This document shows positions 37,074 to 44,834 of a DNA stretch of 64,000 bases, in pieces. Positions within the stretch are counted from its first letter, which is position 1; each line of letters starts with the position of its first letter. The position numbers and the translations under genes were made by a program. Below the pieces are notes generated by a model. The model saw only the letters and a list, made by a program, of their open reading frames with translations. It was not told where the DNA came from and searched no databases. Source of the stretch: Polyangium fumosum (GTDB taxonomy: Bacteria > Myxococcota_A > Polyangia > Polyangiales > Polyangiaceae); assembly GCF_005144585.1 (NCBI RefSeq), contig NZ_SSMQ01000021.1:107293-171292 (forward strand), written 5' to 3'.

Positions 37074-37762
37074 CCACCTTCCTGCGCCGCCGCGGCAGCC
37101 TCCGTGAGGCGCGTCGCGAGGACCTCGGCGTCGAGGCCGGCCTCGTGCTCGGTCAGGAAGAAGGTCTCCCCTTCGCGCGTGGTCGCGATCCACGGGAGTT
37201 CGTCACCGCCCACCACGCCGTCGCGGCTCCGCACGAGCACGAACACGCCACGCCCATCGAGGTCCCGCGCGAGGGCCACGCCGCGCAGGATCGACGTGGG
37301 GACCTTGACGTCACGGCCGCGGACCCACAACGAGACGAATTGGGCGGAGATGGTTTCGAGGCGGATGGCCTGTCCATGACGGACGTCCGCGACGATGCCT
37401 TTGTCGTGCACGAATCCCGTCGTCGCGCCCGCTACGCCGAAGCCAAAGAGCAGGGTCCCGAGGACGACGAGCTCCGAGCCGAGCGCGCCCTCGGCGATCG
37501 CCCATACGCCGGCCACGAGGAGCAGCACGAACGCAAAGACGCGGAGGCCCGCGCCGAGCCGAATTCGCCGCACGGTGCCGGTCTCTTCGATGGAGAGGCC
37601 CAGCATCACGAGCGCGAGGCCCGCGACGGGAAGGCCCGGCGGCGAGAGCAAAAACGACCAGAACCCGCCTTTCACCGCGGAAAATGCCATCGACGCGAGC
37701 CCGAAGGAGGAAAACGCGTACGAGAGGGCCCGCCCCTGGGTGATCAGAAAAAAACGGCGCAC
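37064..37762 (-). CDS. Membrane protein of unknown function
   Basis: 232 aa from GTG 37762; a TTG 15 codons earlier, directly after the DUF2339 stop, is possible. Three or four hydrophobic helices lie in the N-terminal 115 residues (AGLALVMLGLSI, VFAFVLLLVAGVWAIAEGAL, LVVLGTLLFGFGVAGA). A soluble C-terminal domain of ~110 residues follows (RLETISAQFVSLWVRGRDVK). It follows the giant DUF2339 gene and is probably co-transcribed with it. Confidence 0.65.
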   Translation of the reverse strand: MRRFFLITQGRALSYAFSSFGLASMAFSAVKGGFWSFLLSPPGLPVAGLALVMLGLSIEETGTVRRIRLGAGLRVFAFVLLLVAGVWAIAEGALGSELVVLGTLLFGFGVAGATTGFVHDKGIVADVRHGQAIRLETISAQFVSLWVRGRDVKVPTSILRGVALARDLDGRGVFVLVRSRDGVVGGDELPWIATTREGETFFLTEHEAGLDAEVLATRLTEAAAAAQEGGYR

Positions 37763-37807
37763 GGCGGGCCGGAAGGTACCACGGCGGAGGTGCGCCGCGC
37801 ACCGCAA

Positions 37808-40800
37808 TCAGCCCGGTTTGCCCTCGTCCGCGGCGTCGGTGTTGCGGAGCAAGCGGATCGCCCAGAGCGAGAGCGCGAGCAAAACGACCGCGAGGGCCAC
37901 GCCGAGCGCCGTCCGGTGCCGCTCCGTGAACGGCAGCGGCGCCGCGCGATCCGCCTCGCCGAAACGAGGGTTTGGCAGGACAGGCCCCATCGTCGCGTCC
38001 CGCGGCACCTCGGCCCGATCGGCGCGGTCGAGGATCACGGCGAGATCGTACAACGGCGCGGCGGCGGTCCGATCCCCGACGTAGAGCCGGTGCTCGCCGG
38101 GCGTCGCCGCGCGAAAGACGATCTCGCGGGGCCGCACCTCGCCGCGCGCGCCGCGGATCCCGAGCGGCGGCGAGTCCTCGTCGTGGATCACGAGGCGGAG
38201 ATATCGCTTGCGAGTCTCGTCGATCGGCAGGCGCATCGACTCCAGCACGACGCCCGGCCGCGGCGTGATCCGATAGAGGACGCCGCCGCCCACGGCCGGC
38301 CATACCTCGCGGAAGCTCGTCGCCGTGACGTCGACGCGGCGGCGCAGCTCCGTCGTCCCGATGTCGAGCGTGATCGCCTGGATCGGCAGGCCCTCCGCGC
38401 CCGCGTCGAGCGTGACGATCGTGGATCGCTCCGCCTCGTCGCGCCGGATCTCCTCGATGGCGAGCGGCATCTCGGAGACCACGTTCGTCTCGTCGTCCGA
38501 GGACGGGCAGCGGAATGCGCCGCCCTGGATCGAGAGGCGCCCGCCGGCCTCGGCCGCATCCGCGGGCAGGAGCGTCACGCGCACGAGGCGCGCTTCGGAC
38601 TTCGGGTACGGGACGAGCAGGTGCTCGACCGTGCCGCGCTCGTGCCGGATCCGGTACACGAGCGGCCCCTCCGCGACGACGCCGAGCGCCTCGCGGCTGT
38701 CGCCCGTCTCGACACGCACGCGCCGGAGGAAGGTGTCGCCGGCGATGTCGAGCACGAGCCGACAATGCAGCGTCGAGGCCGGCAGCCGGAACGTCGCGAC
38801 CGCCGCGCCGCTCTGGAGCCACGCGGGATCCAGGATCTCGCCGGGCACGTCCGGCACGCGCCGATGGGCCGGGGTTTCCCGCACGATCCGCGGCACCTCG
38901 CGCCCGGCGGCGTCGACGAGGCGCACGTCCGCGAAGAGCTCCGCGGAGGTGCTCGCCCGGTAGAGGGCGTCATCCACGGCGAGCCGATGATCCCCGGCGG
39001 CGTCGATGCCCGTCACGGCGCGCATCGACGTGTATTTGCCGACCGGGAGGAGCCGCGGCGTGATCACTTGCGCCTCCGCGCGCGTGGCGACGAGCAGGAT
39101 GACGAGCGCCGTCCCGCCCGTGCGCATCAGCGCGATCAGGCGATCGCTGAAGCGCGCATAAAGAAACCCGCCGGCGACGAGGAGCGCGCCGACGCCGGTG
39201 AGCAGGAGGATCTGATAGATGCGCTCGACGCTCCAGACGTCCCAGACCACGAGCTTGGCGACGGCGAGGAAAAACAAGGCGAGCCCCAGGTACCGATGAA
39301 GCGCGCTGCGCGCCGCGAAGCCGAGCGCGAGCAGCGCCGCGGCCGCGACCGAGAGCACGAGCGTGGTCGTCATGGCGAGCCTGCCCTGCTGCGACGCCAG
39401 CAGGGCCGTGAAGCGCGCCGCGAAGGCCGCCCATTCGGGGGCGTCGAGCGGCACGGGCGGAGGCGCGGGGAGCGTGGTCACCGCGGTGCGGACTTCCAGC
39501 ACGGCGAGCGTGCTCCAGAACGCATGTCCGCCGATCGCTGCAATGCCCGCAGCGACGTCGAGCGCCGCCCGCGCCTTGTCCTTGGCTGCCTCCGCGCGCC
39601 GCGCCCCCGCGGCGAGCAGGTACGCCGCGACAAGCAAGGCGACGCTCGTACCCGCGAGGCCCGTGGCGCGCGGGCTGCGGAGCAAGGGCACGGAGAGGAC
39701 CCCTTCCCTGCCCTGCGTCTCGAAAAACCGCTCCACGAGCGCCTGCGTACCCCACACGTCGACAGCGACGAGACGAACGAACGTCGCGGCGAACAGGAGC
39801 GAGGCGACCACGAGCCACCCGCCCTCCCGCGAGCGCGCCGCGATCGCCGCCGCGACGCAGCCGAGCGCGGCCCATAACACCGTGATCGTGGCGCCCTCGA
39901 GCCCAAACGCGAGCGCCGCCGCGAAGAGGCCGAGCGCGAGCCCCGCGAGCAGAGACAGGCGCGCGCTCGCCTCGGGCCTCCGGCGCATGATCCCCGCGGC
40001 GAGCGCGAGGTCCAGAGCGCCCGCGGCCGCCGTGACGAGCGCGCGGAACGTCGGGACCTCGTCGCTCGTGGACGCGAGCGTAGCCGCGACGAACGTGAGC
40101 GTGGCGAGCGCTCCTGCGAGGACCGCGCTCCAGCGCAAGGGCGACGGTGTCCGGAGCGCGGCGACCCCGAGGGCCGCGAGGTGCACGACCCCGAAGACCA
40201 CGAGCGCGCCGAGGAACGCGGGCGACAAGGGCGCAGCAAGCGCGGCACTTCGCACAACCCCCGCGGCGATCGCGATCATGAGCGACGCGAAGGCGACGGC
40301 TGCGAGGTGGAGCACGCCGAGGCGCGCGCGAACAGCAAGCGCGGCGGCAGCGGCGCTCGCGATCGAGGTGAGCACCACGAAGATCGCGGGCCTCTCGGGC
40401 AGGAGCTGCACCGCAGCGAGCACGACGAAAAGCGCGGCGGCGACGCTGCCCGCGATGGCCGCGCCCACCGGCAGCGGATCGCGGCGGAGGACCTTGCGCA
40501 CGAAGCCTGCGACGTACACGCCCGTCCACCCGCCGAAGAGCGCGACGAGCCAGAGCCGCTGATCCTGCGGGACGTCATGGCTCACGACGAGGAAGACCAC
40601 GAACGCCGCGGCCATGGGCACGGCGAGGAGCTCGGTCACGCCGAGCGCGCCGAGCAGCCAGATGGCAAAGGCGCCGAGGGCGATCGCGAGGGCCGAGAGG
40701 AGCCACACGTGATCGTGGAGCAACATCGCCGCCCCGGCGTGCGAGAGCGTGAGCGCGGCGAGCGCAAAGAGCTTGGCGTCGAGCTTCCGCGGAGTGCGAC

Positions 40801-41968
40801 GGTCGAGGTAAAGCGCGACGGCGGACCACTGCGCGGAAGCGAGTCCCACGAAGAGCAGCGGCGCGAGGCGCGCGGCGAGGCCGTGATAAGGCCCGATGCG
40901 CGCCTCCGGCGGGACGTCGCTCCATGCGGATGTTTGCCCGTGGATGTCGAAGGACTTGAGGTACCAGCCGAGAAACAGCGCAGACGATCCCGGGACGACA
41001 AGCGCGGGGACGAGGCGAAAGCCGGCCCGGAGCGCGACGCCGAGGGCCATGGATCCGAGGAGGAGCAAGTAGCCGAAGAGCGCAACGGGTCGGTCCTGTC
41101 CGGTCGAGAGCACGACAGGATTGGCGAGGCCGGCGACGAGGACGAGGACGAGGAGCGACTCGGCGCGATGGCGAAGCGAGAGCCCCGCGCCGAGCGCGAG
41201 CACGAGGGCCACGGCGACGAAGGCCGCGGCCGGCGGAGCGAGCTGGTAGAGCGCGACGCTAGCCCATAACGAAGCGACGAGCGTGGCGAGGCCGATGCCG
41301 GAGAGGGCATGCACGAAGGCCGGGCGGGTCCGGGGTCGGAGGAGCTCCGCAGCGGCGAGGAGCAAGGCGCCGAGGACAGCGCCCAGGACGACACGACCGG
41401 TCGGGCCAATCCAGGCGTTGTCGACGGCGTACTTGAAGAAAAAGAGGGCGCCGAGGAGGAACGCCGCCGCGCCGATGCGCGTGAGCCACGTGAGGCCGAG
41501 TTGCTCTTCGAGGGAGGGAGCAGGCTCGGTGGGGGGCGCGGAGGAGGAGGCGGCGGCAGGAGCCGGAGCGGAGGCAGAAGCAGAAGCAGCAGCAGCCTCC
41601 GACATCACGCGCAGGTCCCCCGTCGGTTCGGACGGCATGACCGCGAGCGCGCGCGGGGCGTCCGTCAGGCCTGACGGGTGGACCTTCGCGTCGTGCAGGT
41701 CCACCCAGCCAACGCTGACGGACGGGTCTTGAGGCGTCGGCGAGGAGGCGGTCCGATCTGGCGGGTGGCCCGTGGAGGCTTGCGCGAGCGTTTCCATGCG
41801 CGCGAGCCGCCGTTCCAGCTCCGCGATGTGCGCCTCTCGCACGTCGAGCCTCTCTTCGAGGTGCTTCACGCGCGCCTTTGCCTGCATGGCCAGGAGCAAC
41901 GCGAGGATCGGGGTGGCCAGGAACAACCCCACCAAGCCCAGGCCGAGCAGGACGAGGAGCGCCTCCAT
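37808..41968 (-). CDS. Giant DUF2339 polytopic membrane protein with DUF3999-like C-terminus
   Basis: 1386 aa. An N-terminal membrane helix and short coiled coil (KARVKHLEERLDVREAHIAE) precede an Ala/Pro/Ser linker. About two dozen membrane helices follow, starting with the DUF2339 signature GLTWLTRIGAAAFLLGALFF and FKYAVDNAWIGPTGRVVLGA. From ~residue 965 the chain leaves the membrane region and continues with a signal-like AEAQVITPRLLPVGKYTSMR and beta-rich periplasmic segments resembling DUF3999. One more helix and a short tail close the protein. In other bacteria the two domains are neighbouring genes; here they are fused. Function unknown; an envelope role is likely. Confidence 0.82.
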   Translation of the reverse strand: MEALLVLLGLGLVGLFLATPILALLLAMQAKARVKHLEERLDVREAHIAELERRLARMETLAQASTGHPPDRTASSPTPQDPSVSVGWVDLHDAKVHPSGLTDAPRALAVMPSEPTGDLRVMSEAAAASASASAPAPAAASSSAPPTEPAPSLEEQLGLTWLTRIGAAAFLLGALFFFKYAVDNAWIGPTGRVVLGAVLGALLLAAAELLRPRTRPAFVHALSGIGLATLVASLWASVALYQLAPPAAAFVAVALVLALGAGLSLRHRAESLLVLVLVAGLANPVVLSTGQDRPVALFGYLLLLGSMALGVALRAGFRLVPALVVPGSSALFLGWYLKSFDIHGQTSAWSDVPPEARIGPYHGLAARLAPLLFVGLASAQWSAVALYLDRRTPRKLDAKLFALAALTLSHAGAAMLLHDHVWLLSALAIALGAFAIWLLGALGVTELLAVPMAAAFVVFLVVSHDVPQDQRLWLVALFGGWTGVYVAGFVRKVLRRDPLPVGAAIAGSVAAALFVVLAAVQLLPERPAIFVVLTSIASAAAAALAVRARLGVLHLAAVAFASLMIAIAAGVVRSAALAAPLSPAFLGALVVFGVVHLAALGVAALRTPSPLRWSAVLAGALATLTFVAATLASTSDEVPTFRALVTAAAGALDLALAAGIMRRRPEASARLSLLAGLALGLFAAALAFGLEGATITVLWAALGCVAAAIAARSREGGWLVVASLLFAATFVRLVAVDVWGTQALVERFFETQGREGVLSVPLLRSPRATGLAGTSVALLVAAYLLAAGARRAEAAKDKARAALDVAAGIAAIGGHAFWSTLAVLEVRTAVTTLPAPPPVPLDAPEWAAFAARFTALLASQQGRLAMTTTLVLSVAAAALLALGFAARSALHRYLGLALFFLAVAKLVVWDVWSVERIYQILLLTGVGALLVAGGFLYARFSDRLIALMRTGGTALVILLVATRAEAQVITPRLLPVGKYTSMRAVTGIDAAGDHRLAVDDALYRASTSAELFADVRLVDAAGREVPRIVRETPAHRRVPDVPGEILDPAWLQSGAAVATFRLPASTLHCRLVLDIAGDTFLRRVRVETGDSREALGVVAEGPLVYRIRHERGTVEHLLVPYPKSEARLVRVTLLPADAAEAGGRLSIQGGAFRCPSSDDETNVVSEMPLAIEEIRRDEAERSTIVTLDAGAEGLPIQAITLDIGTTELRRRVDVTATSFREVWPAVGGGVLYRITPRPGVVLESMRLPIDETRKRYLRLVIHDEDSPPLGIRGARGEVRPREIVFRAATPGEHRLYVGDRTAAAPLYDLAVILDRADRAEVPRDATMGPVLPNPRFGEADRAAPLPFTERHRTALGVALAVVLLALSLWAIRLLRNTDAADEGKPG

Positions 41969-42033
41969 GAAAGGTCCCTACCACGAGGCCACGCTCACGG
42001 GAGCCAGACCTCGCGAGGGAACATCCATGCACC

Positions 42034-42260
42034 AAAGGTCCAGGGCTGGCCCTGGTCCGGAGCACGGGTCTCCTCGGGGAAACGCCGCGCCCGGGGCGCT
42101 GCCCCGGACCCCGCGAGGGGCTGTCCGCCCCCTCGACCCCGGACCAGCGAGGCGCTGGACCCAGGGTTGAAAAACTGCGCGGTGCGCAGTTTTTCAAACA
42201 GGCCGACGAAGAGGCCGGGGTGCCAGCAGGAGCCGTAGCGCGGCTGTCTTGGTGGGGGAA
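42034..42260 (-). repeat. Dispersed palindromic element, copy F (one arm plus core)
   Basis: Complete arm with H1 CCGGGGC-GCT-GCCCCGG (42091-42107), H2 loop TGTCC, H3 CCAGCG-AGG-CGCTGG, H4 14-bp stem TTGAAAAACTGCGC (42167-42180 with 42184-42197). The core resembles that of copy C in reverse (TAGCGCGGCTGTCTTGG). The second arm is missing. A detached H3-type hairpin (CCAGGGC-TG-GCCCTGG, 42040-42055) lies just upstream. Confidence 0.8.
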
Positions 42261-42299
42261 CGCCGCCGCCGGTCAAGGTCAGGGATGATCTTGCCTACC

Positions 42300-42640
42300 A
42301 AAGGCCGCAAGCCGGACAGGTCGGCGGCCAACGCCTCGTCGCATGACGTCGTGGCGTGACGCGATGGCCTCACGTTCCAAACAGCACGGCTCCGTCCCTC
42401 CACGTGATGGGGCCGTAGGTCTTCGGGCGATGAGCCTATGGTCTCCTGCATCGTGCCCATCTCTCGACGCCACGAGCCCGCCGCTCCTTCCATCGCCCCC
42501 GTTCCTCCAAGACACGGCCTCGTACCTCCGGAGGCTCGACCTCGTGTCTCCGGAGGCTCGACGTCGTCTCTTCGGACACATGCCCCCATCCCTCGCACAC
42601 ACGTCCCCGTCGCCTTTTGGCTCGGCCCCCAGGCTTGAAG
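42300..42640. repeat. Degenerate ~22-bp tandem array
   Basis: Two clear neighbouring 22-bp units begin CTCCGGAGGCTCGAC. Around them are about ten weaker units at ~21-23 bp spacing that share a CGTGTC/GACACGG and GGAGG pattern. No convincing protein on either strand. The array lies between dispersed repeat copies F and G. Confidence 0.5.
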
Positions 42641-42652
42641 ACACGGCCTCAT

Positions 42653-42890
42653 CGATGAACTGCGTATCGCGCAGCTCATCGAACCGACGCCAGCGAACCT
42701 CCCCATACTCTTGCCACCGGCCCCCTGGAAGGCCGCGCGCCTGTCTCGGTTGACAACGTCGCTGCCGGTCTTGACCGGGCCTGTTCGATGAACTGCGCAT
42801 CGCGCAGTTCATCGACCCCGGGTCCAGCCCCTGGCTGGTCCGGGTCCAGGGGTGGACAACCCCTGGTCGGGGCCCGGGGTGAAACCCCGG
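42653..42890 (-). repeat. Dispersed palindromic element, copy G
   Basis: First arm reduced to a degenerate H4 (42653-42681). The core in reverse is CGCGCGCCTGTCTCGGTTG. Second arm: H4 CGATGAACTGCGC-ATC-complement (42786-42814), H3 CCAGCC-CCT-GGCTGG, H2 CCAGGGGT-GGACA-ACCCCTGG, H1 CCGGGGT-GAA-ACCCCGG (42874-42890). H1 and H2 carry G-C to T-A swaps on both sides of the stems. It ends 2 nt before the fetB stop codon and may act as its terminator. Confidence 0.85.
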
Positions 42891-42892
42891 CG

Positions 42893-43705
42893 CTACGCCC
42901 GCATGTCGCTCGCCGGCGCGCGCTTGGGCAGGCGAAGCTGGGCGTGCGGCGTGAAGAGCAGGCGCCTTCCGAATTCCCCTGCGAGCACCCCGGAGACCGC
43001 AGCCACGGCGACGAGCTGATACAGGATCACGATCTGGTAACGCACGGCCTGCTCGGGCGCCGTGCCGCTCACGATTTGACCCGTCATCATCCCCGGCAGC
43101 GCGACGAGCCCGACCGTGAGCAGGCTGTTGATGGTGGGGATCATCGCGGCGCGCACCGAGGCCCGCACGTGCCGGGCGAGCGCCTGCTCGGGCGTCGCCC
43201 CGAGCGCGAGGAGCTGCTCGATCTCGCCTGCATGTGCATGCGCAGCGGCGAAGATGCGCTCGAAGACCTGTGCCACGACGTTCATGGCGCTGGCGATCAT
43301 CATCCCGCTGATGGGCACGAGATATCTCGCCTCGTACATCGGGTGCAGAGGCACGACGAAGATGAAGACCGGGGCCAGCGCCACCACGGAGCCGAGCACG
43401 ATGGCCAAAAGCGCATAAGGAAACAGCGTGCGCGCCGAGGGCCCGTGCTCGACGCGCCGCGCGCTGGTCGCTGCGGCCACGCCGAGCATCCCCGAGATGG
43501 CCAGCGCCACCCATTCCGGCCGCTCATGCTTGAAGAGCAGGAGCAGCACGTGACCGATGGCGAGAAGTTGCACGGCCCCGCGCAGCGCGCCCCAAGCGAG
43601 GTCACGCTCGAGGTCGAGCCGCTTCCAGCGCGAGGCGAGGATCGCCAGCGCGACGAGCCCGAGCGTCACTACGAGCCGCGGCAGCGGGATCTCGAGGTAG
43701 CTCAC
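42893..43705 (-). CDS. fetB: ABC transporter permease, FetB family
   Basis: 270 aa from GTG 43705, overlapping the fetA stop by 4 nt (GTGA). Six or seven membrane helices. FetB (UPF0014) signatures: SYLEIPLPRLVVTLGLVALA at the start, PISGMMIASAMN, the coupling helix EQLLALGATPEQAL, and LPGMMTGQIVSGTAPEQAVRY. FetAB exports iron in E. coli and eases peroxide stress; the substrate here is inferred from the family. The protein is complete and the C-terminus ends beside repeat copy G. Confidence 0.9.
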   Translation of the reverse strand: MSYLEIPLPRLVVTLGLVALAILASRWKRLDLERDLAWGALRGAVQLLAIGHVLLLLFKHERPEWVALAISGMLGVAAATSARRVEHGPSARTLFPYALLAIVLGSVVALAPVFIFVVPLHPMYEARYLVPISGMMIASAMNVVAQVFERIFAAAHAHAGEIEQLLALGATPEQALARHVRASVRAAMIPTINSLLTVGLVALPGMMTGQIVSGTAPEQAVRYQIVILYQLVAVAAVSGVLAGEFGRRLLFTPHAQLRLPKRAPASDMRA

Positions 43706-44361
43706 GGCCCCTCCGCGACGGCCACGAGCTTCCCCGCCTGGAAGACGTAACGCCTCCCAGAGAGCGCCTCTGCGTGCGCCGCGATGTGCGTGACCATCAC
43801 CACGCCGCGCCCTGCGGTCGCCATGCTGCGGACGAGCTCGATCACCTGCAGGGCCGTCTCTGGATCGAGCGCGGCCGTGGGCTCGTCGAGGAGCAGCACC
43901 TTCGGTTCGTTGGCGAGCGCGCGGGCCAGCGCGACGCGCTGGCGTTCTCCGCCCGAGAGCTCGTTTGCCCCGCGCGTGAGGAATGCTTCGTCGAGCCCCA
44001 CGGCCCGCAAGAGCTCGATTTGCCGCTCGGGCGCGAGGGTCTCGCCGCGTAGCGCCGGCCCGGCAGCCACGTTGTCCGCGACGGTGCCAGGCAGCATCGG
44101 CGGCGCCTGGGGCAGATAGGCGATGCGGGTCCGAAAGCGGGTCGGAGGCAACGCGATCGCATCCACCCCGTCGAGCAGCACATGCCCGCTGTCGATCGGA
44201 ATCAGCGTCGCCATCGCCCGAAGAAACGTGCTCTTCCCGCTGCCGGAGGGGCCCGCAATCGCGACCTTCTCGCCGTACGAGACCACGAGGCTGGCGCCGT
44301 CGACGAGGGTGCGTCCTTCGCGGATCACGCGGATGTCGCGGGCTTCGAGGGCAGAGGGCAT
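43702..44361 (-). CDS. fetA: ABC transporter ATP-binding protein, FetA family
   Basis: 219 aa from ATG 44361; upstream ORF sequence to 44811 is not protein-like. Walker A GPSGSGKST (near 37-45), Q-loop YLPQAPPML, ABC signature LSGGERQRVALARAL, Walker B VLLLDEP, D-loop ALD, H-loop TH. Coupled to fetB by a 4-nt overlap, which supports the FetAB assignment over a generic ABC ATPase. The divergent gap to 44834 holds a strong promoter for the next gene. Confidence 0.9.
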   Translation of the reverse strand: MPSALEARDIRVIREGRTLVDGASLVVSYGEKVAIAGPSGSGKSTFLRAMATLIPIDSGHVLLDGVDAIALPPTRFRTRIAYLPQAPPMLPGTVADNVAAGPALRGETLAPERQIELLRAVGLDEAFLTRGANELSGGERQRVALARALANEPKVLLLDEPTAALDPETALQVIELVRSMATAGRGVVMVTHIAAHAEALSGRRYVFQAGKLVAVAEGP

Positions 44362-44617
44362 GGGGCGTCCCGTCTGCTCGTCTAGCTTCGGGGATGGGCA
44401 CGCGCCAGACGTGCGTCCTTGCGATGCGCCGGGCAGCCTCGGCCTCCCGGCGCGAAGCTCGCCCGTCTGGCGCGCCGTCGAATTCGAGGAAGCCGCGCGC
44501 GGAAGAAATCTTTGCCATCTCCGGACGACGACCGGCGACGGGGGAACGAGGCGCCTTACGAAAATGGGGCGCGTGGATGCGGTGCAATCGCTCGATTTTC
44601 CTATCCGCGGGCCCACG

Positions 44618-44646
44618 TTGACAGCGCGGAGGGACGTTTGTAGGCA
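44618..44646 (+). promoter_or_regulatory. Promoter of the hybrid histidine-kinase gene
   Basis: Perfect TTGACA (44618-44623), 17 nt, TAGGCA (44641-44646). It leaves a leader of about 180 nt before ATG 44835. The remainder of the 44362-44834 gap shows nothing recognisable. Confidence 0.5.
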
Positions 44647-44834
44647 TGCGATATGGGGGAACTTCGGAGATACGACATTGCGGCCGATCTGCCCCGACCG
44701 TCGTACCTGCGGATCAGCACGCTCGCGCCGTGTCTTGTTCCGCTTCCCTGTCGACGCGTCGTTCCTGCTCGGAGGGTTGCATCCGCGAGGGCGCTGGCGC
44801 CTGCTCGGCATCGGGCCATGCAGAGGGCCTCCCC

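Noticed and set aside
42343..42753. Plus-strand ORF between repeats F and G
   Set aside because: Composition follows the degenerate 22-bp array and ends inside repeat G; no start signals.
42893..44647. 584-codon fusion of an upstream domain with FetB
   Set aside because: The first 314 codons are the out-of-frame shadow of fetA; FetB starts at GTG 43705.
43702..44811. 369-codon version of FetA
   Set aside because: The extra 150 residues are not protein-like; ATG 44361 gives the usual family length.
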